This document shows, piece by piece, positions 53,937-62,978 of a stretch of 64,000 nt of DNA. Source of the DNA: Firmicutes bacterium UBA1702. GTDB taxonomy: Bacteria > Bacillota > Clostridia > Peptostreptococcales > Anaerovoracaceae. The notes beneath the pieces were generated by a model. The model did no database searches and was not told the DNA's origin. It worked only from the letters and a program-made list of their open reading frames with translations. The position numbers and the translations under genes were made by a program. Within the stretch, counting starts at the first letter, position 1. The number at the start of each line of letters is the position of its first letter. Location: contig DCJK01000013.1 of NCBI GenBank assembly GCA_002320005.1, positions 1 through 64,000 of the forward strand. Reading direction: 5' to 3'.

Positions 53937-55802
53937 ATGGCACCATCCAGAGACATTATGACAGATATTATAAGAACAGCTGCCGAGAGTCTGAACTATG
54001 GTATGATTTTTGTGGCAGAGGACGGCCGTATAGGTGACTACAGCCCTATGGCCAAAGAAATGATGGGTGTGACTCTTCCTACAGGAGAAAGCCATCCGGA
54101 AGGCAAACTGACCGATGGTGATATAGTCATCCTGCTGGACAATGATTTGGGCAATGATGACAAGCTCGCGCCGGAAGACCTGAAGATTCTGAATATTCAC
54201 AGCAGCGAAATAAAAGAAGGCAGTGCGATTCTTGCTATAGGAGTATATAACAATAAAAAAATCCAGCCCGTGTATAAAACTTTCAGCGAATATATTCCCG
54301 ACAGCAGAATAGAACTTATGCACAGATATCTGGGGTTCAGCATTGAAGCAGCTATTGACTTTGAAGACCGCCGGATGAGCGTAAAAATAAACGGCAAAGA
54401 ATACCACATGAACTATCTTGAAAGTATAGGATATATGGTTGTGATTGACGGGCTCACAGGAAATGTGAAATTTTTTCAGGAAAAAGGATATGGATACAGA
54501 GGAGAAGAGGCAGGTGAACTGCTGAGAGGAAGAAACTTTGCCGGAAAAAATACTCAGAGCCAGGTGAATGAACTGGTTCCGACTGTGGGAATGCAGGCGG
54601 AAGACGTTCTGGAAGGGAAAGAATTCCTGGATGCTGTAAGCCAACTCATGAAAGAAGAAGACGGAGTTCATCGAGAAGGCATCTATGAACTATATCGTCG
54701 TATGATATACTGTCATCTGATTCGTATAAAGAAAAACTGTTCAGAGGATGGCGTGTACATACTTGTGCAGGATAACGATACTGCAGAGAATACATCATGG
54801 CAGACCAACCTTCTCACCGCGGAAGTAGAAAAGAGAGCGAAGAAAAAGACTTTCATGCCGGAGGACGGAGGCACAAAATTTTTTGACGGATTCATCGGAA
54901 ACTCGCCGGCAATGGAGAAGGTAAAGCAACTGGCATATAAAGCATCCAAGACCAAGTTTAATGTTATAATAACAGGCGAGAGCGGAACCGGAAAGAGCAA
55001 GTTGGCAAGGGAAATACATAACAGCAGCAATCCAAAGGCCCCTTTCGTAGAAGTGGTATGCAACGCAATTGCCCCTTCCCTTATAGAAAGTGAGCTTTTT
55101 GGATACGCACCCAGAGCTTTCACGGGCGCGGACCCGGGAGGACGGATAGGTTTTTTCGAGAAAGCTAACGGAGGAACCATCTTTCTTGACGAAATAGGTG
55201 AAATACCTCCGGAAATTCAGGTCAAACTTCTCTATGTACTTCAGAACAAGAGAATTTACCGGGTAGGATCAACCACTCCTGTCGATGTGGATGTAAGGGT
55301 GATTACCGCAACAAACTGTGACCTGGAGGAAGAGGTAAGACAGGGCAGATTCCGTCAGGATCTATACTACAGAATAAATGTTTTCCCTATTCATATTCCT
55401 GCCCTTCGCGAGAGAAAAAGAGATCTTTACATACTGGCCAATTCTGTTCTTGAAGAACTCTGCCGTAAATATGATATGGAAACAAAACAGTTTTCAGAGG
55501 AAGCGCTGGATATGATTACGGGTTATGACTGGCCGGGAAATGTGAGAGAACTTGAAAATATAATCGAGAGAGCAATAATAGTATGTGAGGGAAAAACGAT
55601 TTATTCTGAGAACCTGATGATTAAACCGGAAGCGCGGATTAACGCAACGCTTAAGGAGCGACTTGAAACAGAAGAGAAAAAGATAATAGAAGAAATGCTC
55701 TTTAAAAACAACGATGACCGTAAGAAAACCATGGAAGAACTTGGACTTTCACGAACCGTTTTTTATGAAAAGCTGAAAAAATACGAAATAGGTGCAAAAT
55801 AA
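53937..55802 (+). CDS. Sigma-54-dependent enhancer-binding activator
   Basis: 621-residue activator. Residues 1-300 are a sensory part with PAS-like segments (GMIFVAEDGRIGDYSPMAKEMMG) and no phosphorylation receiver domain. The AAA+ domain has Walker A GESGTGKS (347-354), the sigma-54 contact loop as RAFTGA (usually GAFTGA), the Walker B region GGTIFLDEIGE, and WPGNVRELEN. A Fis-type helix-turn-helix ends the protein (MEELGLSRTVFYEKLKKY). A terminator follows. Three sigma-54 promoters nearby, at lysA, the dipeptidase and the spmA-like gene, are likely targets. The signal is unknown; an amino acid or dipeptide is plausible. Confidence 0.95.
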   Translation: MAPSRDIMTDIIRTAAESLNYGMIFVAEDGRIGDYSPMAKEMMGVTLPTGESHPEGKLTDGDIVILLDNDLGNDDKLAPEDLKILNIHSSEIKEGSAILAIGVYNNKKIQPVYKTFSEYIPDSRIELMHRYLGFSIEAAIDFEDRRMSVKINGKEYHMNYLESIGYMVVIDGLTGNVKFFQEKGYGYRGEEAGELLRGRNFAGKNTQSQVNELVPTVGMQAEDVLEGKEFLDAVSQLMKEEDGVHREGIYELYRRMIYCHLIRIKKNCSEDGVYILVQDNDTAENTSWQTNLLTAEVEKRAKKKTFMPEDGGTKFFDGFIGNSPAMEKVKQLAYKASKTKFNVIITGESGTGKSKLAREIHNSSNPKAPFVEVVCNAIAPSLIESELFGYAPRAFTGADPGGRIGFFEKANGGTIFLDEIGEIPPEIQVKLLYVLQNKRIYRVGSTTPVDVDVRVITATNCDLEEEVRQGRFRQDLYYRINVFPIHIPALRERKRDLYILANSVLEELCRKYDMETKQFSEEALDMITGYDWPGNVRELENIIERAIIVCEGKTIYSENLMIKPEARINATLKERLETEEKKIIEEMLFKNNDDRKKTMEELGLSRTVFYEKLKKYEIGAK

Positions 55803-55809
55803 AGAATTG

Positions 55810-55844
55810 TCCTATTTTCGGGATTCAAAATCCTAAAAACAGAA
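55810..55844 (+). promoter_or_regulatory. Candidate activator binding site (UAS) upstream of lysA
   Basis: This 35-base block shares 26 of 35 positions, without gaps, with 62979-63013 upstream of another sigma-54 promoter. Shared parts are TCCTA, TCGGGATT and AAAAACAGAA, with a GGATT/AATCC dyad in the middle. It lies about 115 bases before the -24 box. Confidence 0.65.
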
Positions 55845-55897
55845 TTGACTGCAGCGATGGATGATGAAAAGATGAATTTCCATCAGCAAAGGATAAA

Positions 55898-55927
55898 AAG
55901 AGCATTGAAAAATCAATGCTCTTTTTT
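55898..55927 (+). terminator. Terminator of the sigma-54 activator gene
   Basis: AAGAGCATTGA (55898-55908) pairs with TCAATGCTCTT (55913-55923), followed by a T run. It lies between the UAS and the promoter of lysA. Confidence 0.92.
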
Positions 55928-55957
55928 GTTTAAAAAAGTGAAAGTAAATCTCTGCAG

Positions 55958-55976
55958 TTGGCATTGTTCTTGCTAT
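55958..55976 (+). promoter_or_regulatory. Sigma-54 promoter of lysA
   Basis: TTGGCATTGTTCTTGCTA has GG at 55960-55961 and GC at 55972-55973, exactly ten bases apart, with TGGCA and TTGC(T) around them. Transcription would start near 55985, giving a leader of about 45 bases. Confidence 0.85.
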
Positions 55977-56028
55977 GTAAATACTTATGCACTACGATAA
56001 CTATATGCGTATGAAAGGAAACAACAAA

Positions 56029-57327
56029 ATGATTTGCGATAACATAACTGCTAAAGACGGGATACTTCATTTTGCCGGTCAAAATACTGTGGAACTGGCC
56101 AAGAAGTACGGAACCCCGCTGTACCTTCTGGATGAAGACAAAATTCGTGAGAAATGCAGGATATACAAGAACGCTTTTAAAAAATATTTCGGTGACAATG
56201 CCAAACCCCTTTATGCATCAAAGGCCAACTGTTTTAAGCGTATATATGAGATAATGCGTGAGGAAAACATGGGCATTGATGTGGTCTCTTCAGGTGAAAT
56301 TTATGTCGCGCTGAAGGCAGGATATGATCTCTCCAATGCGTATTTTCACAGCAACAACAAAACGGATGAGGATATTGCCTATGCTATGGAAAACGGTATA
56401 GGATGTTTTGTTGCAGATAACATAGAAGAAGTTAAGGCAGTAGAAGCAGAAGCTGCACGCAGAGGCATCACCCAGAGGCTCAGCCTCAGGCTGACACCGG
56501 GAATTGATCCACATACTTACGAAGCCATCGCCACAGGAAAGGTGGATTCCAAGTTTGGAACTCCTATAGAGACAGGACAAGCAGATGAAATCGTGGAATT
56601 CACGCTTAAGCAGGAACATATTTTGCTGGAGGGATATCACTGCCATGTCGGTTCTCAGGTGTTTGGAGAGGATATTTTCGAGAGAGCAGCGGAAGTAATG
56701 CTGGAATTTTCCGCAAAGATGAGAGATAAACTTGGTTTTACCGCAAAGACCATAGATTTGGGCGGTGGGTACGGAGTTCGCTATGTAGAAGAAGATCCGG
56801 AGTTTGACATAGAAGAAAAAGTAGGTCAGGTTGCAGAGGCAGTAAAGGCTGCTTGCGCAAAATTCGGTCTGGAAGTTCCTGAAATTCACATGGAACCGGG
56901 CAGAAGCATTGTGGCTGATGCAGGTATGACTTTATATACGGCAGGAACAGTAAAGATAATTCCGGGATACAAGAACTATGTGTCTGTGGATGGAGGAATG
57001 CCTGATAACCCGAGATTTGCCCTATACGGCTCATCATATACATGCCTGCCTGCAAACAAGATGGACGAAAAGCGCGACTTCGAGTGCTCGGTAGTGGGAC
57101 GTTGCTGCGAATCAGGAGATATCATACAGGAGCATGTGATGATGCCGTCAAGCATAGGCCGCTATGATATTATTGCAGTATGCACAACAGGAGCATACAA
57201 TTACTCCATGGCTTCCAATTATAACAAACTTCCAAGACCGCCTATCGTGATGCTCAGAGGCGGTAATGAGGACTATGTGGCAGTAAAGCGTGAAACCCTG
57301 GAAGATATGGCAAGAAATGATGTTTAA
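56029..57327 (+). CDS. lysA: Diaminopimelate decarboxylase
   Basis: 432-residue PLP enzyme that converts meso-diaminopimelate to L-lysine. Seen: PLP lysine in LYASKANC, the substrate-binding CHVGSQ, the glycine loop LGGGYGVRY, EPGRSIVADAG, and the second-subunit Cys in VVGRCCESGD. I choose ATG 56029 (MICDNIT) because GAAAGGA lies 10-16 bases before it; ATG 55987 is also in frame. Sigma-54 control is unusual for a biosynthetic enzyme and suggests a catabolic or wall-recycling use. Confidence 0.93.
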   Translation: MICDNITAKDGILHFAGQNTVELAKKYGTPLYLLDEDKIREKCRIYKNAFKKYFGDNAKPLYASKANCFKRIYEIMREENMGIDVVSSGEIYVALKAGYDLSNAYFHSNNKTDEDIAYAMENGIGCFVADNIEEVKAVEAEAARRGITQRLSLRLTPGIDPHTYEAIATGKVDSKFGTPIETGQADEIVEFTLKQEHILLEGYHCHVGSQVFGEDIFERAAEVMLEFSAKMRDKLGFTAKTIDLGGGYGVRYVEEDPEFDIEEKVGQVAEAVKAACAKFGLEVPEIHMEPGRSIVADAGMTLYTAGTVKIIPGYKNYVSVDGGMPDNPRFALYGSSYTCLPANKMDEKRDFECSVVGRCCESGDIIQEHVMMPSSIGRYDIIAVCTTGAYNYSMASNYNKLPRPPIVMLRGGNEDYVAVKRETLEDMARNDV

Positions 57328-57366
57328 TCATATAATCACATAAGAACCATAAAAGATGACTCAACA

Positions 57367-57398
57367 AAAACCCGCATTAGCTCAGTTATGCGGGTTTT
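57367..57398. terminator. Bidirectional terminator between lysA and alr
   Basis: AAAACCCGCAT (57367-57377) pairs perfectly with ATGCGGGTTTT (57388-57398); T runs exist on both strands, serving the convergent lysA and alanine racemase genes. Confidence 0.92.
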
Positions 57399-57426
57399 TA
57401 CATTTATATAAGACCAAGGAGCAATA

Positions 57427-58578
57427 TCACAGACTTTTTTTGTAAATCCTCGGAGGGCGGGCGGCAATGCGGGCGATGATGTCGTTTTTGTTTGTTTCTG
57501 CAAGAGAGGCAGCTTCGGCGATGGTCATAGAACCATCTTTGCCGCTGCCGTATATTATTGCCTCCATTCCCTGCTTAACGTCAGGCACATCAGTTACATC
57601 AGCCATGCATTGATCCATACAGATCACACCTACGATAGGTGCCTTTACACCTTTGATGATTACATATCCTTTATCACGCAGATTACGCGGGTAGCCGTCG
57701 GCGTACCCGAAAGGCAATGTGGCAATCAGGCTGTCTCGCTGTGATTTCCACATATAATCATAGCTGACACCCTCCCCTGCGGGGACATGATGAATCTGCG
57801 ATATGGCGGTTTTAAAAATCAAGACCTGCTCAACAGGAAGAAATCCTTTGTGATATCCTGCCATGCCGTATATAAGAGCACCGGGACGTATCATGTTGAG
57901 GCGATATTCGGGGAAGTCCACGCAGGCAATACTGTCTGCCACATGTTTATATTTGAAGCAGCATCCACGGGACTCCAGCAGAGAGACAAATTTAGAGAAA
58001 GAGTGGAACTGCTCTTGATTTTCTTTGTCACCGGCCAAAGCAAGATGGCTGAAAATTCCTTCGACATCGATGGCAGGAAGACTATAGATACGGCATATTT
58101 CTTCAGCAAACTCCGGAGAAGGAGATTTTCCAAGTCGATGGAAGCCTGTATCCACTTTTATATGAACTCTGGCTTTCTTTCCTGCTGCAGCGGCGGCCTG
58201 ATTTAATATTTGGGCTTGTTCCAAAGAAAAAACAGTCTGAGTGATATCTCTTTCAACTATATGGTGTAAAAGGCGGTCAGGTGTGTGCCCCATTATAAAT
58301 ACAGGCCATTGGGGATTACAATCTTTCAGCTCAAGAGCCTCTGTCAATGTGGCTACAGCCAGGTAAGCGGCTCCGTTTTCCAGAAGGACGGGAGCTATGG
58401 CACAGGAGCCATGTCCGTATCCGTTGGCTTTTATAACGGCCATTACGGCCACATCGGGACCGACCATTTTGCAGATGCTGTTCATATTATAAGCGATTTT
58501 ATCGAGGTCTATTTCCACTCTTGTATCTCTGAGAAGCTCCTGTGTGTTTGAATCTTCCGTATATTTTTCATTTACCAT
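57427..58578 (-). CDS. alr: Alanine racemase
   Basis: 383-residue PLP enzyme that interconverts L- and D-alanine. Seen: the PLP-lysine motif VMAVIKANGYGHG, FHRLGKSPSPE, RPGALIYGMAG, the catalytic Tyr region EGVSYDYMW and the C-terminal ICMDQCMADVTD. Overlaps the upstream amidohydrolase gene by 7 bases, so the two are co-transcribed. Next to a dipeptidase and a VanX-like D,D-dipeptidase, it may serve D-alanine breakdown as well as wall synthesis. Confidence 0.95.
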   Translation of the reverse strand: MVNEKYTEDSNTQELLRDTRVEIDLDKIAYNMNSICKMVGPDVAVMAVIKANGYGHGSCAIAPVLLENGAAYLAVATLTEALELKDCNPQWPVFIMGHTPDRLLHHIVERDITQTVFSLEQAQILNQAAAAAGKKARVHIKVDTGFHRLGKSPSPEFAEEICRIYSLPAIDVEGIFSHLALAGDKENQEQFHSFSKFVSLLESRGCCFKYKHVADSIACVDFPEYRLNMIRPGALIYGMAGYHKGFLPVEQVLIFKTAISQIHHVPAGEGVSYDYMWKSQRDSLIATLPFGYADGYPRNLRDKGYVIIKGVKAPIVGVICMDQCMADVTDVPDVKQGMEAIIYGSGKDGSMTIAEAASLAETNKNDIIARIAARPPRIYKKSL

Positions 58579-59777
58579 GTTTTACTTTCCTCCTGAAGAA
58601 TTTTTAAAACCGCTGCGGTTTCGGTGATAATTCCTGTGCGTATGCATTCTTCATCAGGATTAAAGCGGTCGCTGTGAATTGGGAAAGGTCGGGTTTCTCC
58701 CGGACGGCGTGCACCAATATTGTAATAAAGGCCTCTGCTTTGATGACAGAAATATGAAAAATCATCTGCGCCGAGACTTGGCTTTTCATTTATCTTTATA
58801 TGGTCTTTGCCCAGAACCTGACTAAAGGCATCCTTTACCCAGGACAAAAGAACAGCATCATTTTCAAGGGAGGGATAGCTGTCCCTGAAATTAACCACAC
58901 ATGTGGCGCCATATGCTTCTGCGGTCGAGGTGCACATATCGGAAATGTATTTCTTTGCCGGAGGCATATTTTTCATGTCGAGGACACGGATTATTCCGGA
59001 AAATTCGGCTTCACCGGAAATGATGTTTCCTTTGGTGCCGCTGATAAATCTGCCTACTGTAATAAGAACGGGGTCCACAGGTGACATACGCCGTGTGATT
59101 ACGGACTGAAGACCGGTTACCATGGAACATGCCGGCAGCAGAGCATCAATGCCGTCTGTAGGGTGGGCTCCGTGGCAGGACTTTCCTTTAACCGTTACAG
59201 AAAATTCCGTAGAAGCGGCATTCATATGGCCGGGGATAAACTCCACATCTCCTGCATCGATATCTGTGTCAACGTGAAGCCCTATAACACTATCGATGCG
59301 GGGAGCTTCCAGGCATCCTGCCTCTATCATCTGTTTTGCACCACCTATGGTCTCTTCTGAGGGCTGAAAAAAGAGACGAACTGATCCCGGCAGACAGTCT
59401 CTCATCTGGTTGAGAACCTGGGCGGTTCCCAGAAGTATGGCGGTATGAATATCGTGACCGCAGGCGTGCATAACTCCGGGGTTTACTGATTTAAATGGGA
59501 CATCGGTTTTTTCTGTCAGGGGCAGGGCATCCATGTCTGCTCTTATGCCCACACCGCGATTCGGATTTTTCCCGTATATTACCGCACTTATTCCGTTGCC
59601 GGCAATGCCGGAGGAGTATCTGATGCCAAGAGAATCCAGCCTGCGGCATATTGCGGCAGCTGTTTCTTCCTCATGTTCCGAAAGCTCCGGGTGCATGTGG
59701 AGACTGCGGCGAAAGGTCACAGCCTCATCGTATACCTGATTGACAAGTTCTTTAAGATGATTTATATCATAAGTCAT
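58572..59777 (-). CDS. M20 family amidohydrolase (N-acyl amino acid/hippurate hydrolase-like)
   Basis: 401-residue zinc hydrolase that releases amino acids from N-acyl derivatives or dipeptides. Seen: RADMDALPL, the metal ligands HACGHDIHTA, QPSEETIGGAK with the catalytic Glu, GLHVDTD and a C-terminal IHSDRFNPDEE. No signal peptide. First gene of the minus-strand pair with alr and divergent from the dipeptidase; the gap of 122 bases holds the sigma-54 promoter of the latter. Confidence 0.92.
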   Translation of the reverse strand: MTYDINHLKELVNQVYDEAVTFRRSLHMHPELSEHEEETAAAICRRLDSLGIRYSSGIAGNGISAVIYGKNPNRGVGIRADMDALPLTEKTDVPFKSVNPGVMHACGHDIHTAILLGTAQVLNQMRDCLPGSVRLFFQPSEETIGGAKQMIEAGCLEAPRIDSVIGLHVDTDIDAGDVEFIPGHMNAASTEFSVTVKGKSCHGAHPTDGIDALLPACSMVTGLQSVITRRMSPVDPVLITVGRFISGTKGNIISGEAEFSGIIRVLDMKNMPPAKKYISDMCTSTAEAYGATCVVNFRDSYPSLENDAVLLSWVKDAFSQVLGKDHIKINEKPSLGADDFSYFCHQSRGLYYNIGARRPGETRPFPIHSDRFNPDEECIRTGIITETAAVLKILQEESKTW

Positions 59778-59837
59778 AGTGTACCTCCGAAAGCAACTGT
59801 TTTGTTCACCATTTTACAATGCAAATATCATACCGAA

Positions 59838-59854
59838 TGGCACAAAATTTGCTT
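59838..59854 (+). promoter_or_regulatory. Sigma-54 promoter of the dipeptidase gene
   Basis: ATGGCACAAAATTTGCTTT has GG at 59839-59840 and GC at 59851-59852, ten bases apart, and a full TGGCAC -24 box. I did not find a clear copy of the 35-base UAS here. Confidence 0.82.
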
Positions 59855-59899
59855 TAATATATTTACGGTTTATATATATAATATCACAGGAGGAAAAAT

Positions 59900-60850
59900 A
59901 TGAGAATAGCAGACATGCATTGCGATACCCTTATTGAGGGATGGAGAAAACCTGACAGGAGCTTTTATGACGGTGATACATCTATCAACCTTAAACTGCT
60001 TAAAGAAAATGACAGTCTTGTGCAATTTTTTGCAATGTATCTGTCAAGGAGAGAGATGGAAACCATGGATCCCTATGACATACTCAAAGGAATTTACGGA
60101 TATTATAAAGCGCAGATGGATAAATACAGCAGTATTATCAGGCCGGTTTATTCTGCGGAGGATGTGGAAGCAAACAGGCAGCAGGGCATTTTATCATCTT
60201 TCCTGACTGTTGAAGACGGCGTGTTTATTGACGGAAAAATTGAACGGATAAAGGAAGTTTACGATATGGGAGTACGTCTTGTGACTCTGCTCTGGAACTT
60301 TGAAAATTCCGTAGGATATCCATGCAGTGACGATCCGGAGGTTCATTTAAAGGGGCTTAAACCTTTCGGAATAGAAGTTGTGGAAGAGATGAACCGTCTG
60401 GGAATGATTATTGATGTGTCTCATATGTCTGAAGGAGGATTCTATGATGTTGCAAAATACAGCAAAAAGCCTTTTGTTGCATCACATTCCTGTGCAAGAG
60501 CATTGTGCAACCACAGAAGGAATCTTACGGATGATCAGCTGAAGACTATAGGTGAAAAAGGCGGAATTGCCGGAGTGAATTTTGAATGTTCATTTTTGGA
60601 AACGGGTTCAGAATGTGCCACATTTGAACAGATAATAAAGCATCTCCTGTACATGAAAGATAAAGCCGGAATAGAAGCCATAGGTTTCGGATCGGATTTC
60701 GACGGAATAGATGACAACGGAGAATTGGTTAACTACAGCGGATTCACACCTCTCCTGGATAGAATGGAAAAGTATTTTACAGGCGACGAAATCGACAAAA
60801 TTTGCAGTAAGAACGCACTCCGCGTAATGAAAGATGTGCTGGGAAAATAG
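59900..60850 (+). CDS. Membrane dipeptidase (M19, renal dipeptidase family)
   Basis: 316-residue zinc dipeptidase; family members cut L-Xaa-D-Xaa or L-L dipeptides. Seen: the metal motif DMHCDTLIEGW at the N-terminus, TVEDGVFIDG with the bridging Glu, IIDVSHMSEG, FVASHSCARALCNHRRNL and IGFGSDFDGID. No signal peptide, so cytoplasmic. AGGAGG lies upstream of ATG 59900 and a sigma-54 promoter before it. Confidence 0.94.
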   Translation: MRIADMHCDTLIEGWRKPDRSFYDGDTSINLKLLKENDSLVQFFAMYLSRREMETMDPYDILKGIYGYYKAQMDKYSSIIRPVYSAEDVEANRQQGILSSFLTVEDGVFIDGKIERIKEVYDMGVRLVTLLWNFENSVGYPCSDDPEVHLKGLKPFGIEVVEEMNRLGMIIDVSHMSEGGFYDVAKYSKKPFVASHSCARALCNHRRNLTDDQLKTIGEKGGIAGVNFECSFLETGSECATFEQIIKHLLYMKDKAGIEAIGFGSDFDGIDDNGELVNYSGFTPLLDRMEKYFTGDEIDKICSKNALRVMKDVLGK

Positions 60851-60868
60851 CTCTGTTATGAAAATAAA

Positions 60869-60898
60869 AAAGCAGGCGGACTATTTACCGCCTGCTTT
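60869..60898. terminator. Bidirectional terminator between dipeptidase and membrane-protein gene
   Basis: AAAGCAGGCGG (60869-60879) pairs with CCGCCTGCTTT (60888-60898). Part of it encodes the C-terminus (AKAGGK) of the minus-strand gene. Confidence 0.88.
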
Positions 60899-61360
60899 GG
60901 CTTTAAGACCAAGGATGCCGGATTTTACTTTATTGTATTGGTGACAGGTGATTGATACAGGGTAATATATCTTCTGCGTGCCATCTTTTAAAGTAAAAAC
61001 GATTCTGCCGCCTATAAGGCTGTCCTCCTCCGGGTTGTCGATTGCTCCATCAGCATTATGCAACTGGATGGTTTCAAGGTCAGACAGCTTAAACTGAGGC
61101 TGTTTGCCGCCCTGACCGGTGGCATCGGCAAATATTACCATGCTGTCTTTTACATCGATGCCTGCAGTAAGGACAGAAAGCATTATTACAAGTGACAGTA
61201 GAAAGACGATAATACATACAACCAGCGGCAGAGTCCAAAGCATGGAACCTCCGGCAAGCTTTCTGGACAGGCTCAGAGAAAACAACAGAATGCTCAGAGC
61301 TACCAGGATGCAGGATGTAATCATGCCACGTCTGTTTACTACTGAAAAATGACCGTTCAT
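60881..61360 (-). CDS. Small membrane protein with PH-like domain
   Basis: 159-residue protein of unknown function. Seen: two membrane helices (MITSCILVALSILLFSL and LPLVVCIIVFLLSLVIML), then a strand-rich domain (VIFADATGQGGKQPQFKLSDLETIQL, GGRIVFTLKDGTQKIYYPVSI) that resembles bacterial PH-like folds. AAGGAGG precedes the start on the minus strand. A related architecture appears in the gene at 62203-62811. Confidence 0.7.
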   Translation of the reverse strand: MNGHFSVVNRRGMITSCILVALSILLFSLSLSRKLAGGSMLWTLPLVVCIIVFLLSLVIMLSVLTAGIDVKDSMVIFADATGQGGKQPQFKLSDLETIQLHNADGAIDNPEEDSLIGGRIVFTLKDGTQKIYYPVSITCHQYNKVKSGILGLKAKAGGK

Positions 61361-61451
61361 ATTATAACCTCCTTGATAAGCGATAATATTTTTTATATAA
61401 TAATCTTACAGCTCACGGCCGACGGCCGAAGCCGGGAAAGGACATTCAGCC

Positions 61452-61634
61452 ATGAAAATAAAAGCAATAATCGGAATAATTTTAGTAATAGTTTCCTTCA
61501 TCTATATCATCAAAAATCCCAGCCAGAGTATGATGGAGGGAGTGATGAAAAACAGAAAGAAAAGACAGGAAAAAGAGTCTCAGGCTTTAAACCCCGGGGA
61601 TGACATTTCACCTGATGAACAGCCTAAAAACTGA
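61452..61634 (+). CDS. Small single-helix membrane protein
   Basis: 60-residue protein: membrane helix IKAIIGIILVIVSFIYIIK at the start, then a charged tail (MKNRKKRQEKESQALNPGDD). AAAGGA lies 12-17 bases before ATG 61452. It ends 11 bases into the opposite VanX-like gene. No function recognised; the N-terminal part looks like a real membrane peptide but I cannot exclude a chance frame. Confidence 0.5.
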   Translation: MKIKAIIGIILVIVSFIYIIKNPSQSMMEGVMKNRKKRQEKESQALNPGDDISPDEQPKN

Positions 61635-62190
61635 TATCCGAATATTTTACGGGTTCGGTTTTCCTGTCATAAAAATGCCACCATTCTCCTTCATAAGGCG
61701 TAAAGCCTGCAGCGGTCATTATATCTCTCAGATACTCGCCGTTTTTTCTCTCATCTCCTGTGGTTTCAGGGCAGTCAAGACGGGCCTTGGGAGTGAAATC
61801 ATCAAAGCCGCTGGGCATAGGTATGTCATTACCTCCCATATCAGTCAGAGTGACATCTACACACTGACCGTTCATGTGGGAGTTTTTGAATTCTTTCATG
61901 CTGCATACATTGGGAGGATAAGCTACAAATCTGTTATCCGGAAGCAGCTCCCAGAATCTTTCCTGGGCGCTTACGGGTCTGTATGCGTCCCACACCTTTA
62001 TTCTGAAACCGTCTTTTTTTGCCATATTCTTAGCGTTCACGAGCCGCCCGGCTGTATTGACGTCTATATAGCACTCTTTGGACTCATAGACCACTTCTCC
62101 GGTGAAGTTGTCCTTGGTGGCATATTTTAGGTCAATGATAAAGTCACTGTCCAGATCCAGCAGTCGTATGAGGTTTCCGTATTGTTTCAT
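61624..62190 (-). CDS. D-alanyl-D-alanine dipeptidase (VanX/DdpX-like, M15D)
   Basis: 188-residue zinc dipeptidase that splits D-Ala-D-Ala. Seen: IIDLKYATKDNFTG, the substrate-binding Arg in VWDAYRPVSAQERF, metal ligands in SHMNGQCVDVTL and the catalytic Glu plus last His in EGEWWHFYD. No vanH, vanA or vanRS is nearby, so this is likely nutritional or recycling rather than glycopeptide resistance, as in E. coli DdpX. The usual SxHxxGxAxD reads SHMNGQCVD, a minor change. Confidence 0.9.
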   Translation of the reverse strand: MKQYGNLIRLLDLDSDFIIDLKYATKDNFTGEVVYESKECYIDVNTAGRLVNAKNMAKKDGFRIKVWDAYRPVSAQERFWELLPDNRFVAYPPNVCSMKEFKNSHMNGQCVDVTLTDMGGNDIPMPSGFDDFTPKARLDCPETTGDERKNGEYLRDIMTAAGFTPYEGEWWHFYDRKTEPVKYSDISF

Positions 62191-62202
62191 TCTTTTTTCT
62201 CC

Positions 62203-62811
62203 TTAGTGATTCTGGAAAAGTATTATTACCACATAAAGCGGTGTTGAGCATTGCACAAGGGCTATTACGGCAAGAAAACCATATATAATTTTAAGAATGT
62301 ACCATTTTTTTGAATAACCCGGAAGAACTGAGAATTCTTTTATTACTTTTATATCTTCACGGGCTTTGAGATCTTTAAAGAAATCATTGATTTCTATAGC
62401 GTCTATAATTCCTCCTCTAAAGAAAGGGATAAAGAATATTGGATGTTCACCGGTCTCGTTTCCGTCTTCAGAAGCATAAAAGCTGACACCGCGGGAACCG
62501 AAAACAGCAAGCCTGGCTTGGGAAAAAGGCATACTTCTTTCCTTGCGGAGAAAGCGGTTGTAATATGTGACCGAGTTTTCATCATAAGTACTGAGAAAAA
62601 ATTTGTATCCCATGAATATAAGGAAGAGAACGGCAAATAGCACAGCATAAAATACAATTGTCAGAGGGATATTTACATTTTCATAATATCCGGGAATTTT
62701 GAAAATAATTATTTCAGCCATGACGACCATTCTGAGGAAAAAGTAAATCAGTCCCATGATAAAAAGTATCTGCTTCATGGAGTTGGTGTAGCGGTATGAT
62801 ATTTTCTTCAT
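62203..62811 (-). CDS. Membrane protein with PH-like domain
   Basis: 202-residue protein. Seen: two N-terminal membrane helices (ILFIMGLIYFFLRMVVM and LTIVFYAVLFAVLFLIFMGY), a soluble strand-rich middle (NSVTYYNRFLRKERSMPFSQARLAVFG) and a third hydrophobic helix at the C-terminus. AAGGAG on the minus strand supports the start at 62811. It lies 12 bases upstream of the VanX-like gene and is probably co-transcribed with it. Function unknown. Confidence 0.72.
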   Translation of the reverse strand: MKKISYRYTNSMKQILFIMGLIYFFLRMVVMAEIIIFKIPGYYENVNIPLTIVFYAVLFAVLFLIFMGYKFFLSTYDENSVTYYNRFLRKERSMPFSQARLAVFGSRGVSFYASEDGNETGEHPIFFIPFFRGGIIDAIEINDFFKDLKAREDIKVIKEFSVLPGYSKKWYILKIIYGFLAVIALVQCSTPLYVVIILFQNH

Positions 62812-62978
62812 AAAATCAGTCTCCTTGACCCGGTGATATGGTGCCGGTACATATTTCATCTTTAAGCGGTAGAATTCAGTATAACATACGAAAATATAAA
62901 AAGCAAAAAACGTGCCTTGCAGAAATGAGCGATTTACCCTGCGGATGCGGCTGAATATGACACGAATACCACAATAAT

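Noticed and set aside
61624..62190. Glycopeptide resistance because of a VanX-like gene
   Set aside because: No vanH, vanA/B ligase or vanRS nearby; neighbours are catabolic peptidases and alanine racemase, so a nutritional role is simpler.
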